A DNA stretch of 64,000 nt from Brachyhypopomus gauderio (GCF_052324685.1 NC_135223.1:4749713-4813712), one strand, 5' to 3'; shown: positions 27,739 through 41,171, counted from the stretch's first letter. Made by a program: numbers and translations. Notes: a model not told the origin generated them from the letters alone.

Positions 27739-28754
27739 CTGGGGGAGACGGACACAGATGCCACCTGATGCTCCAACTCCAAATACTGGAGTCGAAGGAA
27801 AATACTTCAACACTGGAGTCCACAGGCCATACAGGGCACTATGTATTTTTCATTCATGTAAAGCTGTGGTAGTATTGTATTGGCCTGTACTGAGTGACAT
27901 TATACAACGTTATAACAACGACATTATACAGTAAATTCTGTTTTTTTATTTAATTGTCACACGTGTTATTATGGCACAGATTCAGTGGAACCAACGCTGG
28001 TGGTCTGACACGGCTCATTTCCACAACCCAACTATCTTAAATGTGAGTAAATGAAATGTGCGTATGAATTAAGCAAATAAGTCAATACGTTTCAAAGGTT
28101 AGCTATAACACAGTCATAAAGCACTTCTTCATTTGAATGTCTGTATTGACACGAAACAATCAAGACGAATCCAGAGGCCAGAGGATGTTAACAGTGACAT
28201 CGGCAGCCTGACTCACTTTCATCTATTTCATGTACCTTCTGACCTAGTACGAAGCACGAAATTATTGCAGAATGACCACACTAGGAGCTTTGTAACCCTA
28301 ACCCACAAAAGCACAATAATCACACCGAAATGTACATTTATTTACAATTAAGATTCATTAACTCTCCCCAAATCAGGCAACAAGCCACATAAAGCAGAAT
28401 AACCTTTTAATTAGACTTCAGAACAAGCAAAGCGAAGTGTGAAAAACCACTCGTTTTCCACTGGCTCTACTCCGAACAGGGTGGCGAATAATGTCTTGAT
28501 AATTAAACTGGACACAGCAAAGTTCAAGAATATACCAAGTGAATTGCAGATACGACTTGATAAGGCTGAAAGCTGTTGTTGTGTCGAATTTATGCACAGT
28601 ACAACTTTCACTCAAAAACACATGCAATTCCAATTCCGATATATTTTATTTGTATACTGATCAAAAGAAAAAGCATACGTTTCACATTTTATTTCAGTAC
28701 TTTTTAACTGACACGTAAATACATTATATATACATTTTGTGGTATTACATCCAT
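27739..28754. other. Upstream of ddc coding exon 1, no element recognised
   Basis: This interval must be part of the intron that separates the non-coding first exon from the ATG exon. I found no convincing exon 1, promoter or repeat here. Confidence 0.4.
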
Positions 28755-29563
28755 TAATCTTATGCAGGAAGCATTATCTGGTTATTCATGTCTACGTAAC
28801 GTTCCTTCAATTGATCCTAGCTCAAAATTATACAACCTGTCTGTTCAACCTGACAGGTTAAAAATTGGAACCTGTCTGTGATTACTGAACCTGTCTGTGA
28901 TTACTGTACAAGTGTCATGGATATAACATCAGTGTAGCCAGAATTAAGAGGGGATGAATATTCTGGTGGGTGGTCTGCCATAAAAAAGTTTGTCCTTGTG
29001 ACTTTCATTCAGTTGATCCTAGCTGTTTATTTGCATTACCTTATCAAACAACTGCTTAGCATTAAGAACCTCTTAGAGACAAACAAGCATTAACAGATAT
29101 ACTGTATTACGGTGGGCGCAAAGAAGTAATGATGGAAAACTTGCTGCATAGGATGTAAGAGAGACAACATGATGTCTAAAAGTACGCAGATGAGCACAGG
29201 TGTGACAACGGTGAAAGGGTTCTGAGGACACATTTGGTGCAGAATGACAGGCAGGTAGATTTTAGAGAAACAGGCAGGTAGTTTTTCAGACAGGGAGATT
29301 TCATGGCAGAAAGGGTGGGGGCCATACTCAGGTCAACTATAAAGAAGGAACAGAAGTAGTCTGTTTTTGCAACCTACACAGAGAACTACACGCTGAACAC
29401 AGAGTACAATAGTTCAGGCGTTTGCTGCGTCCTCTCCAGAGATCTCTGTATTTTAACTACTTCAATAAAAGATCAAAAGACATAAGACTGTTGTTGTTTT
29501 CATTTACATCAACAAACACGCTGCGCTAGATAGGAGAACAAAGCACAACACCACATAATCTTA
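28755..29563 (+). mobile_element. Possible solo LTR, about 793 bp
   Basis: A segment 28763-29555 begins TGCAGG, ends CCACA and is flanked on both sides by TAATCTTA (28755-28762 and 29556-29563). It contains a TATA-like CTATAAAGAAGG near 29338 and AATAAAAGA near 29465, spaced as promoter and polyadenylation signals of an LTR would be. An 8-bp flank is longer than usual for LTR elements, so part of it may be chance. Confidence 0.45.
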
Positions 29564-30161
29564 TTTGATCTATACAGTCATTGAAAACTAGTTTATGTTT
29601 GTTTTTTATAATGTTTTAACCAGTTTATGATTTGCCTTTGGGCAAAAGAAGCGTACTGCCTGGCGTGGCTGCAGCGTGCACTTCTGGAGAGTGATCTGAA
29701 GGAGTGATCATGCAGATTATTAATCTCCCAAGCTCTTCTCCTCCTCCTAATTCTCTGGAGTAAATACTTTCTTCACCTTAATCCACATTAATACGCACTA
29801 ATGCAGGTGAGGTGTGGGTGCATGTGTGTGTCATATATCTGGGTATAGGTCACCAGCTCACCCACAGGGCTCCAGGTCTATTTGATTACATGACAGCAAA
29901 TACCATTAAAGCTCTTAAGGCCACTACTATTGCTACCTGCATTACATTTACACTGAACTGTAGCGTAATGACTAGGCCGACTTAACAGTCCACACTGAAC
30001 GAATGCTAATCTAGTACATTGTCCACTGTATCCACATATCCACTGTAATCACCAGAAAGGTGAACTTTGGGTGTGCTTAAAGGATGCCCAAAGGCCTGAG
30101 TGAAAGAGTGAAAGATGAAACACCCCCCGTGTTCCCCACAGTGACAGACAATAAGAAGCCA

Positions 30162-30284
30162 TCAAATGCAAGCCAGTGAATTCAAATGCAAGCCAGTTAG
30201 TTCAAATGCAAACCAGTGAGTTCAAATGCAAGCCAGTGAGTTCAAATGCAAGCCAGTGAATTCAAATGCAAGCCACTGAATTCA
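30162..30284. repeat. 20-bp minisatellite, about 6 copies
   Basis: The unit TCAAATGCAAGCCAGTGAAT is repeated with few changes. It holds the octamer-like ATGCAAG. Confidence 0.93.
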
Positions 30285-30756
30285 GCACGTGTGTAATCTC
30301 TTTTGACTCATTACAGACAGGACCCATTCAGGAGAACATTCTGAACACTCAACATGAACCTTGCTCTCCGGTCTAATCAATCATTTAACAAGTGTTTTCA
30401 CTCTGCCCCCTCCCCAACCCCATATGCACCTGGACACATACCTTACTGAAGAGCAGAGGGGCGTCTAACTTACCAGGTCAACCAAAAGAGAGCGTAGCCT
30501 TCCTCGTCGTCCTGATCCTCCTCCCTCTCCTGACTGTTCACAGGCGCTCCTTGTGTGTATGGCAAATGCACGCAGGCACACACGCATGCACAGAGGAGCA
30601 ACAGTGTGTTGAGGAGGAGGAGCCCGGCTCTTTATCTCTCCACGCACTCTTCAGCCGGCCAATCAGAGCAGGGGTTTTGGCCAAAGCATGCACGCAGCCA
30701 AAGCAGGAAGAGCTGATTCACGAAGACTTAATGAGATCCTCCTCCCATTCCATTCA

Positions 30757-30760
<4 letters not shown>

Positions 30761-30824
<64 letters not shown>
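30761..30824. repeat. (CA)32 microsatellite
   Basis: A pure CA run of 64 bp. Confidence 0.97.
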
Positions 30825-30826
<2 letters not shown>

Positions 30827-33229
30827 GTACACAAACATGGCAACCTGTTGATTTTTATCATCACATTCACTTTGTGCCACTGTCACTCTTTTTACAACTG
30901 ACATAGATCAGGAAAGCAGTAAAAGATGGCAAAGATCACTGTCCCTAGCTCACACCCCTGCCTTACACCACGCAGGTACTGCAAGGTGCATCTTAGCACT
31001 CTCTTGTGGTCACTCAGTCACATGTGCCACCTACCGGCAGGGCTACACTAACTTTCATGCTTTCGTGGTGCAACTGACTCGATAAATGCGATAAATGGAA
31101 TACATACAGTACTTTAGTAGGACTAAACTTTGGAGCAAACTTTTTCTAGCACTTGCATTTACCATTATTTATTTCTTCTCCACTGATCACTTTCATGCGA
31201 GGGGCCAAAAACGACTGACTCCTCGTAGCCTAAACACAGCGCTCAAGAACACGGATCGGCACCATGCAAGGTCCCGCCGCCCTGCTGGCTGATTATGATA
31301 ATACCGGGTGATTGTCGTCTTTCCAAGGACATTAACCTCTGAGCCCTGACCAAACCATAAATACAGAAATGCTAGGTCTGCCACCTAGTGGCGATAGCGT
31401 AAAATATGTACAAGTGATTATGAGTGTATTTAGCTCAGAATTTCACTTCACAATGAAAGATCTCTGAGGCGGATAAGACTTGTTGCGATATTGTACCTCA
31501 GAAAACTTATTTTCTTTACATTACACTTTAAGCCATAGTCTTGTTGTCTTTTAATCATGTTGCCTCTTGAATAAAACTTTAAACATGAGCCAAAGCGCTA
31601 AACACAAAAGCATTTTAGATGTTGACAGATGTGTAAATGAAGTGTTAACTGACTGACAGTAGCTGTTCCCGTTATCAGGACAAACCACATTTCCAATGTC
31701 CTACCTGAACTTATTTTGGAAGTTAATGCTGTGCTCATAATATCTGAAATCAGCTTTAAATAATACACGTTTATACTGTAAACACACTTGAAAATACTAT
31801 CACTTTTCCTTTGGTCTAACACAGTTCACTCCAGCAAGGGGCCAATAGCTAATTTAGGTATATTCTATATAGAACGGGCAGTTTCTTGAATTCAGATACA
31901 ATAGTAGTTCCAGTATAGGTGGATTTAAATTTATGGAAGTCTATTAGGTGGTTATGGATTAGGTGTTGTTGTGCTCTAGTTTTCTCCTGCACAGCGTGCT
32001 TGTTGATGCAAAAGAAATAATTACCAGTACCATTCTTGTACCTTTTAACCATTTATTAAAACCAAGATATCTCAAGGGATCTTACAACACAGCACAGTGT
32101 GAATGAATGTTCAATGAATGAATGTTCAATTTCAGGATACCCAAGGCGCTTTACAATTTTACAGCGCTTTACAGTGTGCTCGTCTACCAGGGAGTAAGAT
32201 CTAAAGTTTAACATTTAAAACCGTTACTTATATCCCAGCTGATCCATCCCAAATCATGAGTGTCCCTTGACACTGTTTACAGTCTTCTCTTAATACCAAA
32301 CATGGAATCATTTTAACATTCTACAATGTTTGTTTTGCCAACGTCTAAGTTCCTCATTCTGTATCTATGTTGCAAGTTGTTTTTCAGGGTCCGTCTGTTT
32401 GGCCCTACATGAGATCAGCATGTCTCTACTTCAGAGACCTTATCTCCTAAAACAGAACATTCTGTGTCTAGCTTCAGGCCATCTCACTGACCCCCATGAC
32501 TTGATCTTCTGATCTTGACAATATCAAAACCTGTACATTGTATGACAACTTTTGAATAACAAAATGCACGTTTATATATCTTATTAAGTTGGATAAGACT
32601 CGGGGTCCCAAACTTCTTCTGTGATGCAGTTTCGTCTTCCCGCTCACAGATGCTACTTTCTAAGTTACTGTTTACTATAATTCCCCATCTCTGCATGTAC
32701 CATAATATGTTCAGTAACTTTGTTATCTGTCAAGAATTTTAATGCAAAGCAACTGATTAATAAAAATAAAATAATGCTTGTAAAATGTAATGCCATTAAA
32801 ATATAATTTTCCACAGTGTGCATAATGAAATGATCACTCAAAGTGTGTGTGTATATGTTTGTGTGTGTGTGAAAATATATTTTTCCTCTGCTTATGCAAT
32901 CCCTGAAAGACATATTTTCATACATACAGTATTTATATTATTATACACATTGCATTTAGAGACACTTCCTCCTGTCAATATTTTTAAAAAGCTCCTAAAA
33001 TCTACTCTTACAGAGCATTGCCATTGCTTTTAAATATGATGTCCATGAGTCTATTTCTCTAAATGTATTGTCAGTTGTGTTTATGAGAATTGTCTTGTTT
33101 TAGTTTTCTTTTTCCTTAGTGTATGTTGCATGTTTTAGTTTCATTCATATTTTATTTCTTTATTTGATTTTGTAGTTTGATTTTTGTCTTCAGTCCTCTT
33201 GCAGTTTTGTCCTGTGTCTTTGTATTTTT

Positions 33230-33357
33230 ATTTTAAATGTTTAACTTGCTGCCTGCCACTCTTGGCCAGGACTCCCTGGAAGAAGAGCCATTGTGGCTCA
33301 ATGGGATTTTTTCCTGGTTAAACAAGGGTTAAATAAAATAAATAAATAAAAATAAAA
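33230..33357 (+). mobile_element. 3' tail of a fish LINE
   Basis: GGCTCAATGGGATTTTTTCC, then TGGTTAAACAAGGGTTAAAT and (AAATA)n, is the familiar 3' end of a teleost non-LTR retrotransposon. It is absent from the duplicate at 46670, so it arose in copy A or was lost from B. Confidence 0.6.
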
Positions 33358-33425
33358 TTTACAGTCACTCTTAGGAGATGAGAGAGAGAAGGGGACTAAG
33401 CCTACTATAGCCCTCTGCTCTTCAC

Positions 33426-33709
33426 TGGGTATTGTGTCCTCACCAGTACCCAGTGTTCTATCCTGGGCATTGTGACCTCACCAGAACCCAGTGTTCTATG
33501 CAGGGCATTGTGACCTCACCAGTACCCAGTGTTCTTCACTGGGGATTGTGACCTCACCAGTACCCAGTGTTCTCTGCTGGGCATTGTGACCTCACCAGTA
33601 CCCAGTGTTCTCCACTGGGAATTGTGACCTCACCAGTACACAGTGTTCTCTGCTGGGCATTGTGACCTCACCAGTACCCAGTGCGCTCCGCTGGGCATTA
33701 TGACCTCAG
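33426..33709. repeat. 38-bp minisatellite, about 7.5 copies
   Basis: The unit contains TGGGCATTGTGACCTCACCA followed by GTACCCAGTGTTCTCTGC. A shorter version is at 46820-46991 in the duplicated copy. Confidence 0.95.
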
Positions 33710-34880
33710 CCAAAAAACATAGCCAAAGTTACCCCTACTTGCTCTTATGATAATCTTCACTAGGCTAATGAAGTGTCACCTGCTAGACTTTAGCCTTCAA
33801 GACATAAATGGGGCTAAAATACCCAAAAGACTCAATACGTTTCAGTACACTGTAGAATGTTACGATATAATCTATCTAAAATTATTAAAGAAGTGTTTGG
33901 TATATCCTGAAACTCAATGAAATCACCACAAGTAGTCAAATGAAAAAGAAGAAGTTGTATAGACGCTGGCGGTTCAAGTGACTGGGTCTCACTGAACTTC
34001 ATGACAACCCTGAGCTTCCCATTTACATTCATTTCTCTAAAATATAAAAACTGACATTTATTTCATTCGTTGATATACCCTCAATGGTTCACACACATAA
34101 TGTTACCAGCTCATCTGAACAACAGGACAGTAGGCAAGGAATTAAAAAGAAAACATTAAGAAAAGAATCTCGTTTTCTTCCTTTCAAATGTATTTGATCA
34201 ACCAATATGTGCTTTTGGTGTCCAAAACTTTGCTTTAGTGTTGGAGTTATCTTCTGCACTGTGGTAACGCAGCTAAAGTAGTTAATAAGTGATGTCATGT
34301 CCATGAATCTGCATCAGGACGTGGCTGATAAAGTACACTTGTAGCTTTTGATTCAAGAAGAAGAAAAAAAACAAACAAACAAAAAACCAAACCTTGTAAT
34401 GAGTATCCATGAGTTCATTAGCATTTTCATCACGAACATATTCAATGACTAACAAAAACCAAAACATCCATTTAGCTTAAAAGTAACCTTTGACCCCTCT
34501 TGTTCTCCCTGGACTCCACTTTTTGACCAGCTTAACTGAAACTTAAGCAGTTTTTAAGGTAATTTATTATGAAAAGATATTTAAAAACAATATTAACTCT
34601 ACTAAATAAATAATCAAGTCAACTTTCTTCATTTTGTAAGCCATTATGAATAAAAAACATGATTGAAACATGATTGAAAACTTAAATTACAGTGTGACAT
34701 CTATAGGCTGTTTATATAGCTGTATGTGGGTCAGTGACAAATAAGGGTTGGTATGACATCCAAATCACAAATATGCTTTAAACATGTTAAAACAACATGC
34801 TTTCTGTTGGTGCCATAGCATTTTATATGACATTTCCACCATTTTTAACCAATTAAAGAATCACAGCCACAAAAGCATGA

Positions 34881-35314
34881 CAAGTTGTAACGCAGCTCGC
34901 GCTGCGGAGCGAGAGGACGGACACAATTGCTGAGAAGAGCGAGATTTATTACAGGGAATACCATCATCGTCGTCAGAGAAACAGTCCGGGGTCATAACGG
35001 GAGGGCAGTCAGAGTAACACAGGTACACGGGCATACTGAACACGACGGGGGAAACACAGCGCAAACTTACAAGCAAGATAAACAGAGAACAGCCAAACAT
35101 CCAAAACAACCGACGAGGGACAAGGGACACTCAGGGACTATATATACAGGACTTTAAACAGGGAACAGGTGCGGGCAATGACACGGGGGTGTGGTAACAA
35201 ACGAGGAATCACGGAGACAAACGAGCAGGGCGGGATAAACAGGCGAGGAACACAGACACAAGGGAACCCGGAGTGACAGCTAGGAGAGGGGGCGTTGCCA
35301 TACGTGACACAAGT
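34881..35314 (-). mobile_element. Solo LTR with TSD CAAGT
   Basis: The element 34886-35309 (424 bp) starts TGTAACGCAGC and ends ACGTGACA. It is flanked by CAAGT at 34881-34885 and 35310-35314. TG...CA ends and a 5-bp duplication identify a solo LTR. Orientation is tentative: on the minus strand a TATA-like TATATATAG lies near 35138-35146. Confidence 0.85.
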
Positions 35315-35539
35315 ATTACATAATTCAGCCTTCTAGAAGTTATGTAAGTGTACTGATGAAAATAAGTGATTTATTATTAAATATCATTTAAAATTATATT
35401 TAAAATATTATATTTCTAAACTAAGATAATTTTGTTTTTTGATGTACTGAGCAAGTCAATATGCCATAGACATTAATAACAGACAATAATCTTTTCTCTC
35501 TAAGCCCTCAATGTAGAACCTTTGCTTACTATAATGAAC

Positions 35540-35975
35540 TATTCTCTGAGCCTGGGCTACATTCCCAGTTCATTTAAACTTGCAGCTTGCCGGTGGATGT
35601 GCTGATGCTGGGGTTGGATGTGCCATTGCCACAAGAGGATGTGCTGATGCTCCTACCTGAGGCTCACCATCTGCACTGAAGGGACTGTGACTACTTGGCC
35701 AGGGAACATGAACCTTAACTATAATTGTAGAACCACCTTTTGTCCACAAATATGGACTTGTGCTAATGGGTCATCCAATTGAGGATGGGTTACCTTTTGA
35801 GTCTTGGTCCTCCCGAGGTTTCTTCCTAATCCCCACCATCATAGGGAGTTTTTCCTTGCCACTGTCGCCTTTGGCTTGCTCATTAGGGATCTGGAACCAT
35901 ACGATTGTAAAGCTGCTTTGTGACAACATGTGTTGTAAAAAGTGCTATATAAATAAATTTGACTTTGACTTTTAC
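35540..35975 (+). mobile_element. Teleost interspersed repeat with conserved 3' tail
   Basis: The region ends GGGAGTTTTTCCTTGCCACT ... GGCTTGCTCATTAGGGAT ... AAAGCTGCTTTGTGACAACA ... AAGTGCTATATAAATAAATT, a tail seen very widely in fish genomes on non-LTR elements. A second, inverted copy is at 61083-61215. The 5' limit is approximate. Confidence 0.7.
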
Positions 35976-36349
35976 TTAAATTTCATTTTTACAGTATAGT
36001 ACAGTGCCGAAATCATATTCATAGTAACTTTTTTGTGCAATATTACATTTCTATGAGAAACATTGGTTAAGCCAATTGACATTTAATGGTTACACTAACT
36101 GACTGCAAGCAAACAACAAGCAATTAAAGTTGAATAAAAAGTCATGAAGTTAAATGATGTACAGTTTTATCTCAGTTTATTTCATTTATCACATCATGAT
36201 TTACACTGGTATCACAACTAGTGCATTTCTCAAAACAGTTAGTGCAAACAGCAAAACTCAATGAAATACCTGCAAAAGCAGATACTTCACTCAAAATTAT
36301 TTGTTTTTGCCCCAAAAGCAAATATTTAGGTCAGTCAATTTGCCTGAAG

Positions 36350-39300
36350 GGAGGTCAGGTGAAGCAACACACAGGTGCTGTGACCGGCATTTTAGATAAG
36401 GTGCTGGTCACAGTCCCTGGTCAGACGGAGGAGGAGCCAGGCCCGGAGCATCCCCACAGTGCCCGGAACCTCCGAGCTGCACCAGTCCCCCTTCAGAATG
36501 GAAATCCAGATGTACGTCGGGTCAAGTGGCCTGCCGCCAACAACAAGGAATGGCTTCAGCTGGACACAGACATAGACAAGATCTTGGAAACAACAGCAAA
36601 GGGCAACGTTGACCACAAACTCCAGGCTATGTGCACCCTCATAATAACCATTGGAGCCGAACGTTTCGGGGTGTCAGAGAGGCCCGGAAATAGACAGCCA
36701 GCAAAACTCAACCGGCGAGAGTTCCAGATCAGTCAGCTGAGGCAGGAACTAAAGACGCTAAAACGCCAGTACACAACAGCAAAGGAGGAGGAGAGAGATG
36801 CCTTGTCTGAGCTTAGACAGATTCTGAGAAGAAAGCTCGTCACACTCAGGAGAGCTGAATGGCATAGAAAGAAGGGAAAGGAGAGGGCCAAGAAGCCCTA
36901 TAATTATTATTATTAGATTATAACCAATCCGATCACCTTCACCAAGCAACTTCTGGGGCAAAAGAAAAGCGGCAACCTGACTTGTCCTGTGGAGGAGATC
37001 AACCAGCACCTCAACATTACGTTTGGCGATCCCTTAAGCGAACAAGTTCTTGGCCCATGCAGGGCTCTGGTAGAGCCCCCAGAGCCCACGGTACAGTTTA
37101 ACATCACAGAGCCCACCCTGAAAGAGGTAAAAAAAACAGTGATGGCCGCAAGATCAAGTGGAGTCCCATACAGAGTCTACAAAGCAGTGTCCCAATCTCC
37201 TTGTTCGACTCTGGAAAATCATGAAGGTTATCTGGCGGAGGGGAAAGGTAGCCACTCAATGGAGGTCACCAGAGGGAGTTTGGATACCAAAGGAAGAAGA
37301 GGCAAGTAACATCGAGCAGTTCCGAATCATCTCGCTGCTATGTGTCGAAGGGAAGATTTTTTTCAAGATAGTGTCCCAGCGGCTCACAGACTTCCTCTTG
37401 AGGAATGGCTACATAGACACCTCAGTTCAGAAGGTCGGAGTCCCAGGTGTTCCGGGATGCCTAGAGCACATAGGGGTGGTATTGCAGTTGATTCGTGAGG
37501 CAAGGGAGAGCAGAGGGGATTTGGCAACACTCTGGCTGGACCTCATGAATGCCTATGGATCAATTCCCCACAAGCTTGTTGAAACAGCACTGGCAAAACA
37601 CCATGTCCCAGTGAGAATTACCAACCTCATCTTGGACTATTATAACAACTTCCAGCTGAGGGTAACATCAGGATCACAAACATCTGCCTGGCAACGCCTG
37701 GAGAAGGGTATTATAACAGGCTGCACTATATCAGTGCCACTCTTCTCCTTGGCAATGAACATGATCGTCAAATCAGCTGAGGTGGAATGTAGGGGCCCTT
37801 TGTCGAGAACTGGCACTTGGCAGCCCCCCATAAGAGCGTTTATGGACGACCTAACAGTGACGGCAACCTCTGTTCCTGGCTGCAGATGGCTACTCCAGGG
37901 GCTGGAGCGGCTCATCTCATGGGCGAGAATGAGTTTCAAGCCCGCCAAGTCCAGGTCTCTGGTCCTGAAGAAAGGCAGAGTGGCTGACCGGTATCGCTTT
38001 GCCATAGGAGGGACCTCAATTCCAACAGTGACAGAAAAACCAGTCAAAAGTCTGGGCAGTTTTCAACAGCTCCATGAGGGACTTCGAGGCACTCCAGCAA
38101 ACCAAGGCAGAACTGACATCATGGCTCACAGCAATAGACAAGTCCGGGCTACCAGGAAAATTCAAAGCCTGGATGTACCAGCACAGAGTCCTGCCAAGAC
38201 TCCTTTGGCCCCTGCTTGTCTACGAGGTGCCCATGTCAACGGTGGAAATGCTAGAACGCAACATCAGTCAGTTTCTCCGGAGGTGGCTTGGGCTTCCTCG
38301 ATCCCTCAACAGCATCGCTCTGTATGGCCATTCCACCATGCTGCAGCTTCCAATCAGTGGCATAGTGGAGGAGTTCAAGGTCACACGTGCTAGGGAGCTC
38401 ATGATGTACCGGGACTCCACAGACAGAAAAGTCGCCACAGCAGGAATCCAAGTGAAAACTGGGAGGAAATGGAAGGCACAAGAAGCTGTTGACAGAGCAG
38501 AGGCAAGGCTACAGCACAACATCTTAGTGGGCCGTGCAGGTCTTGGCTGTTTCCCCAAGCCCCGCTATGACAAAGCCAGAGGAAGGGAGAAGTGGCAAAT
38601 GGTACAGAACGAGATAAGGGCGGAGGTGGAGGAAGACCGGCGAGTCAAGATGGTGGCTATGCATCAGCAAAGCGCCTGGACAAGGTGGGAGCACGCTGAG
38701 CAGCGGAAAGTAACCTGGCCAGAGCTCTGGAGACTCGAACCCCTGCACATCAAGTTCCTTATCCAGTCTGTGTATGACGTCCTCCCTAGTCCAACCAACC
38801 TGAAGTGCTGGGGCTTAGCAGACACTGCGGCATGTCAGCTGTGCCAGAAAAGAGCCACCCTCGAGCACATCCTCAGTTGCTGCCCGAAGGCCTTGGGGGA
38901 GGGGCGGTACCGCTAGCGTCATGACCAGGTACTCAGGGCCCTGGCTGATATGCTCAGCTTAGCAATCTCTAACTGCAGGTATCAGCACACTCCCAAGCAT
39001 ACCATCACCTTTGTCAGAGCTGGGGAGAAGGCTCAACATCAGACAGGTTCCTCTGGAGGGCTTCTCACCACGGCACGGGATTGGAAGATCAAAGTTGACC
39101 TGGGAAGACAGCTTAAGTTCCCAGAATACATCACAGCCACTGCTCTTTGACCAGACATGGTATTAATATCAGAGTCTACAAAGCAAGTGGTGCTGGTCGA
39201 ACTCACTGTTCCCTGGGAAGACCGATTGGAAGAGGCAAACGAACGCAAGAGGGCCAAGTATGCTGAGCTAGTGTCTGAGTGCCGGAGTAAAGGATGGAAA

Positions 39301-39610
39301 GCCCGATGTAAACCAAAATGGGTGGGGTGCCGGGGCTTTGCTGGCCAGTCATTACCCCACACCCTAAAAATCCCTGGAATAAAAGGTCAGCTGTGCAGGC
39401 GAGCCATCAGAAACAGCATTGAGGCTGCGGAGAAAGCCTCAAGATGGCTATGGATCCGGAGGGGGGATCCGTGGAGTAGCGGGCCACTTGGACACAAGTT
39501 GGGGGCTGATCACCCCCGACTGGGTCGCCCGAGCGAGGGTGTTTGATGATCAAAGACCCGAAACACCCCATGACTTTGGGTTCATCACTGATGATGTGTC
39601 CAAGTAGCAC
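36350..39610 (+). mobile_element. Restriction-like-endonuclease LINE (R2/NeSL/Hero-like), nearly complete but inactivated
   Basis: Site-specific-type non-LTR retrotransposon. Readable in order: an N-terminal region (RRVKWPAANNKEWLQLD, about 36510-36560), RT with intact motif A (LWLDLMNAYGSIPH, about 37530-37572) and intact catalytic loop (AFMDDLTV, about 37840), a CCHC finger (CQLCQKRATLEHILSCC, about 38835-38885), and an endonuclease segment (PDMVLISESTKQ...VELTVPWED, about 39151-39225). Five lesions are visible: stop TAG at 36914, frameshifts near 37182 and 38058, stop TAG at 38914, stop TGA at 39148. No APE endonuclease is present, which separates it from L2-type LINEs. The clade assignment is an inference. 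Confidence 0.88.
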
Positions 39611-40340
39611 CTAAAAGTGTATGTAAGAACTGTCAGTGCCATCAGAGTATCTAGTCTGTGTGTCATTGCCTATGAACAAGGCAGTCAAAATACTTAGTCA
39701 TGTTGTCAGTGCAACTTTAAGTCACAGTCAGTGCAGACTGTAGTGCAGTACACTGTCAGTGCAGATTTCAAGAATGCTGCACATTCTGTGGTATATCAAA
39801 TACATGTTACACACATACAAACTTTACAAACTTACACAGAACACAAAGTTACACATGACTGAATGTGGGAGACTGATAGCAAGAAATTGGACTGGAATGA
39901 AATTTGTACAGCAATATTGTTTGCACTGCAATTTGTTGACAAAAACAAATCTGAAAACAAATTCAGAAAATACAGACAACTGACTGGAAAAACTGCAAAA
40001 TTAGAAACTTACTCTACACATTCAAAACAACCTGAGCACATACAGCCTCCTCTTGTTGAGGTGTGAAAATGGAACCTCTGACCCCCCCCCATGAGCTACT
40101 CTTGATATCGTATATGGTACAAAATGCAAAACAAAAAATTAAAAACAGTAACATGTAAGAATTTATGTCAATGTGCAGCATTTCAACAGGGAGCACATTT
40201 CTGAATTACAGTAAATACGTGTTTTCTCTATGAAATTGAATCTATGAATATGAACGATTGAAGACACAGTTGTTCTTACATGCAAAACATGGTCCACAAA
40301 TGTTGCCCGTATTTCACTGTTTTGGCCCTTCCGCCTTAGT
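39611..40340. other. Intergenic, unidentified repeat-like sequence
   Basis: CAGTGCAGTAC-type short repeats suggest a decayed DNA element, but no termini could be assigned. Confidence 0.35.
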
Positions 40341-40496
40341 TCACAGTCTTACCCCTCTACACCTCACAGTCTTACCCCTCTACACCTCACAGTCTTACCC
40401 CTCTACACCTCACAGTCTTACCCCTCTACACCACACAGTCTTACCCCTCTACACCTCACAGTCTTACCCCTCTACAGCACATAGTCATACGCCTCT
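40341..40496. repeat. 23-bp minisatellite, about 6.5 copies
   Basis: Unit TCACAGTCTTACCCCTCTAC plus ACC, with drift at the right end. Confidence 0.93.
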
Positions 40497-41034
40497 TATT
40501 GGCTGTTCACCCTGTACATGGCCTTGTCTTTCCATTATGAGACTTTGTGATACTGCAGTGTTTACTTCTATAAATGTTTGCCAATTACAGTAAATGTTTG
40601 CTGGTACTTTTCTGCACTGCCCTCACATGAGTGGAGGTGCCTGTGGTCTCTTTAAACTTGGCTTCACATAGTCGTGATCAGCAACATACACTATGGGCTC
40701 TGGAGGGACATTAAAAGCTGCTCGTCTGCTGTTGAATGCAGTGATAGAGGAGTAAGGTTCAAAACTTCAGCAAGCACCCATTTCTTCTTCTCTTCTCTCT
40801 GTACTGCCTTTGATACTGCTTCCACTCTTCCCTCATCTACACCTGTGTTTCCCTGGGCAGATCTGTGACTGGATGTTTGTGATCTTCTGTGTCTCTTTCT
40901 CTTTGATAGCTAAAGTACAGAAGATGACTGAAACTGTTAGTCTAATGTCCAGGGCCTTAATTCGTCTTCCATTTTGACTTCAAACCTCTCAATAAAACTA
41001 CCCTTTTAGCAGACCTACATCACTGATTTTACAA

Positions 41035-41171
41035 TCTCATGAAACACTAGCATGTGTATGTGCGGGTGTATGTAATGTATCTCATGAAACACTAGCATGT
41101 GTATGTGAGGGTGTGTGTAGTGTATCTCATGAAACACTAGCATGTGTATGTGAGGTTGTATGTAGCGTATC
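41035..41171. repeat. 45-bp tandem repeat, 3 copies
   Basis: Copies start TCTCATGAAACACTAGCATG at 41035, 41080 and 41125. Confidence 0.93.

Larger units (their letters stand above)
29564..31340. other. Intergenic, simple repeats only
   Basis: Contains a 20-bp minisatellite (30162-30284) and a CA run (30761-30824), listed separately. No gene was recognised; the ORF at 30392-30901 is driven by the CA tract. Confidence 0.5.
31341..34727. repeat. Direct duplication, copy A (left part)
   Basis: Matches 45698-48217 in the same orientation, starting GAGCCCTGACCAAACC and ending GCTGTATGT. The match is high but broken by indels: A has about 845 bp (31968-32813) and a LINE tail (about 33232-33357) not present in B, while B has about 245 bp and about 160 bp not present in A. 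Confidence 0.93.

Noticed and set aside
30392..30901. 169-codon plus-strand ORF
   Set aside because: Kept open by a 64-bp CA run; no conserved segment before or after it.
31598..31822. Duplicated 74-codon ORF (also at 45959-46183) as a conserved gene
   Set aside because: Its conservation is fully explained by the surrounding direct duplication; no homologue recognised.
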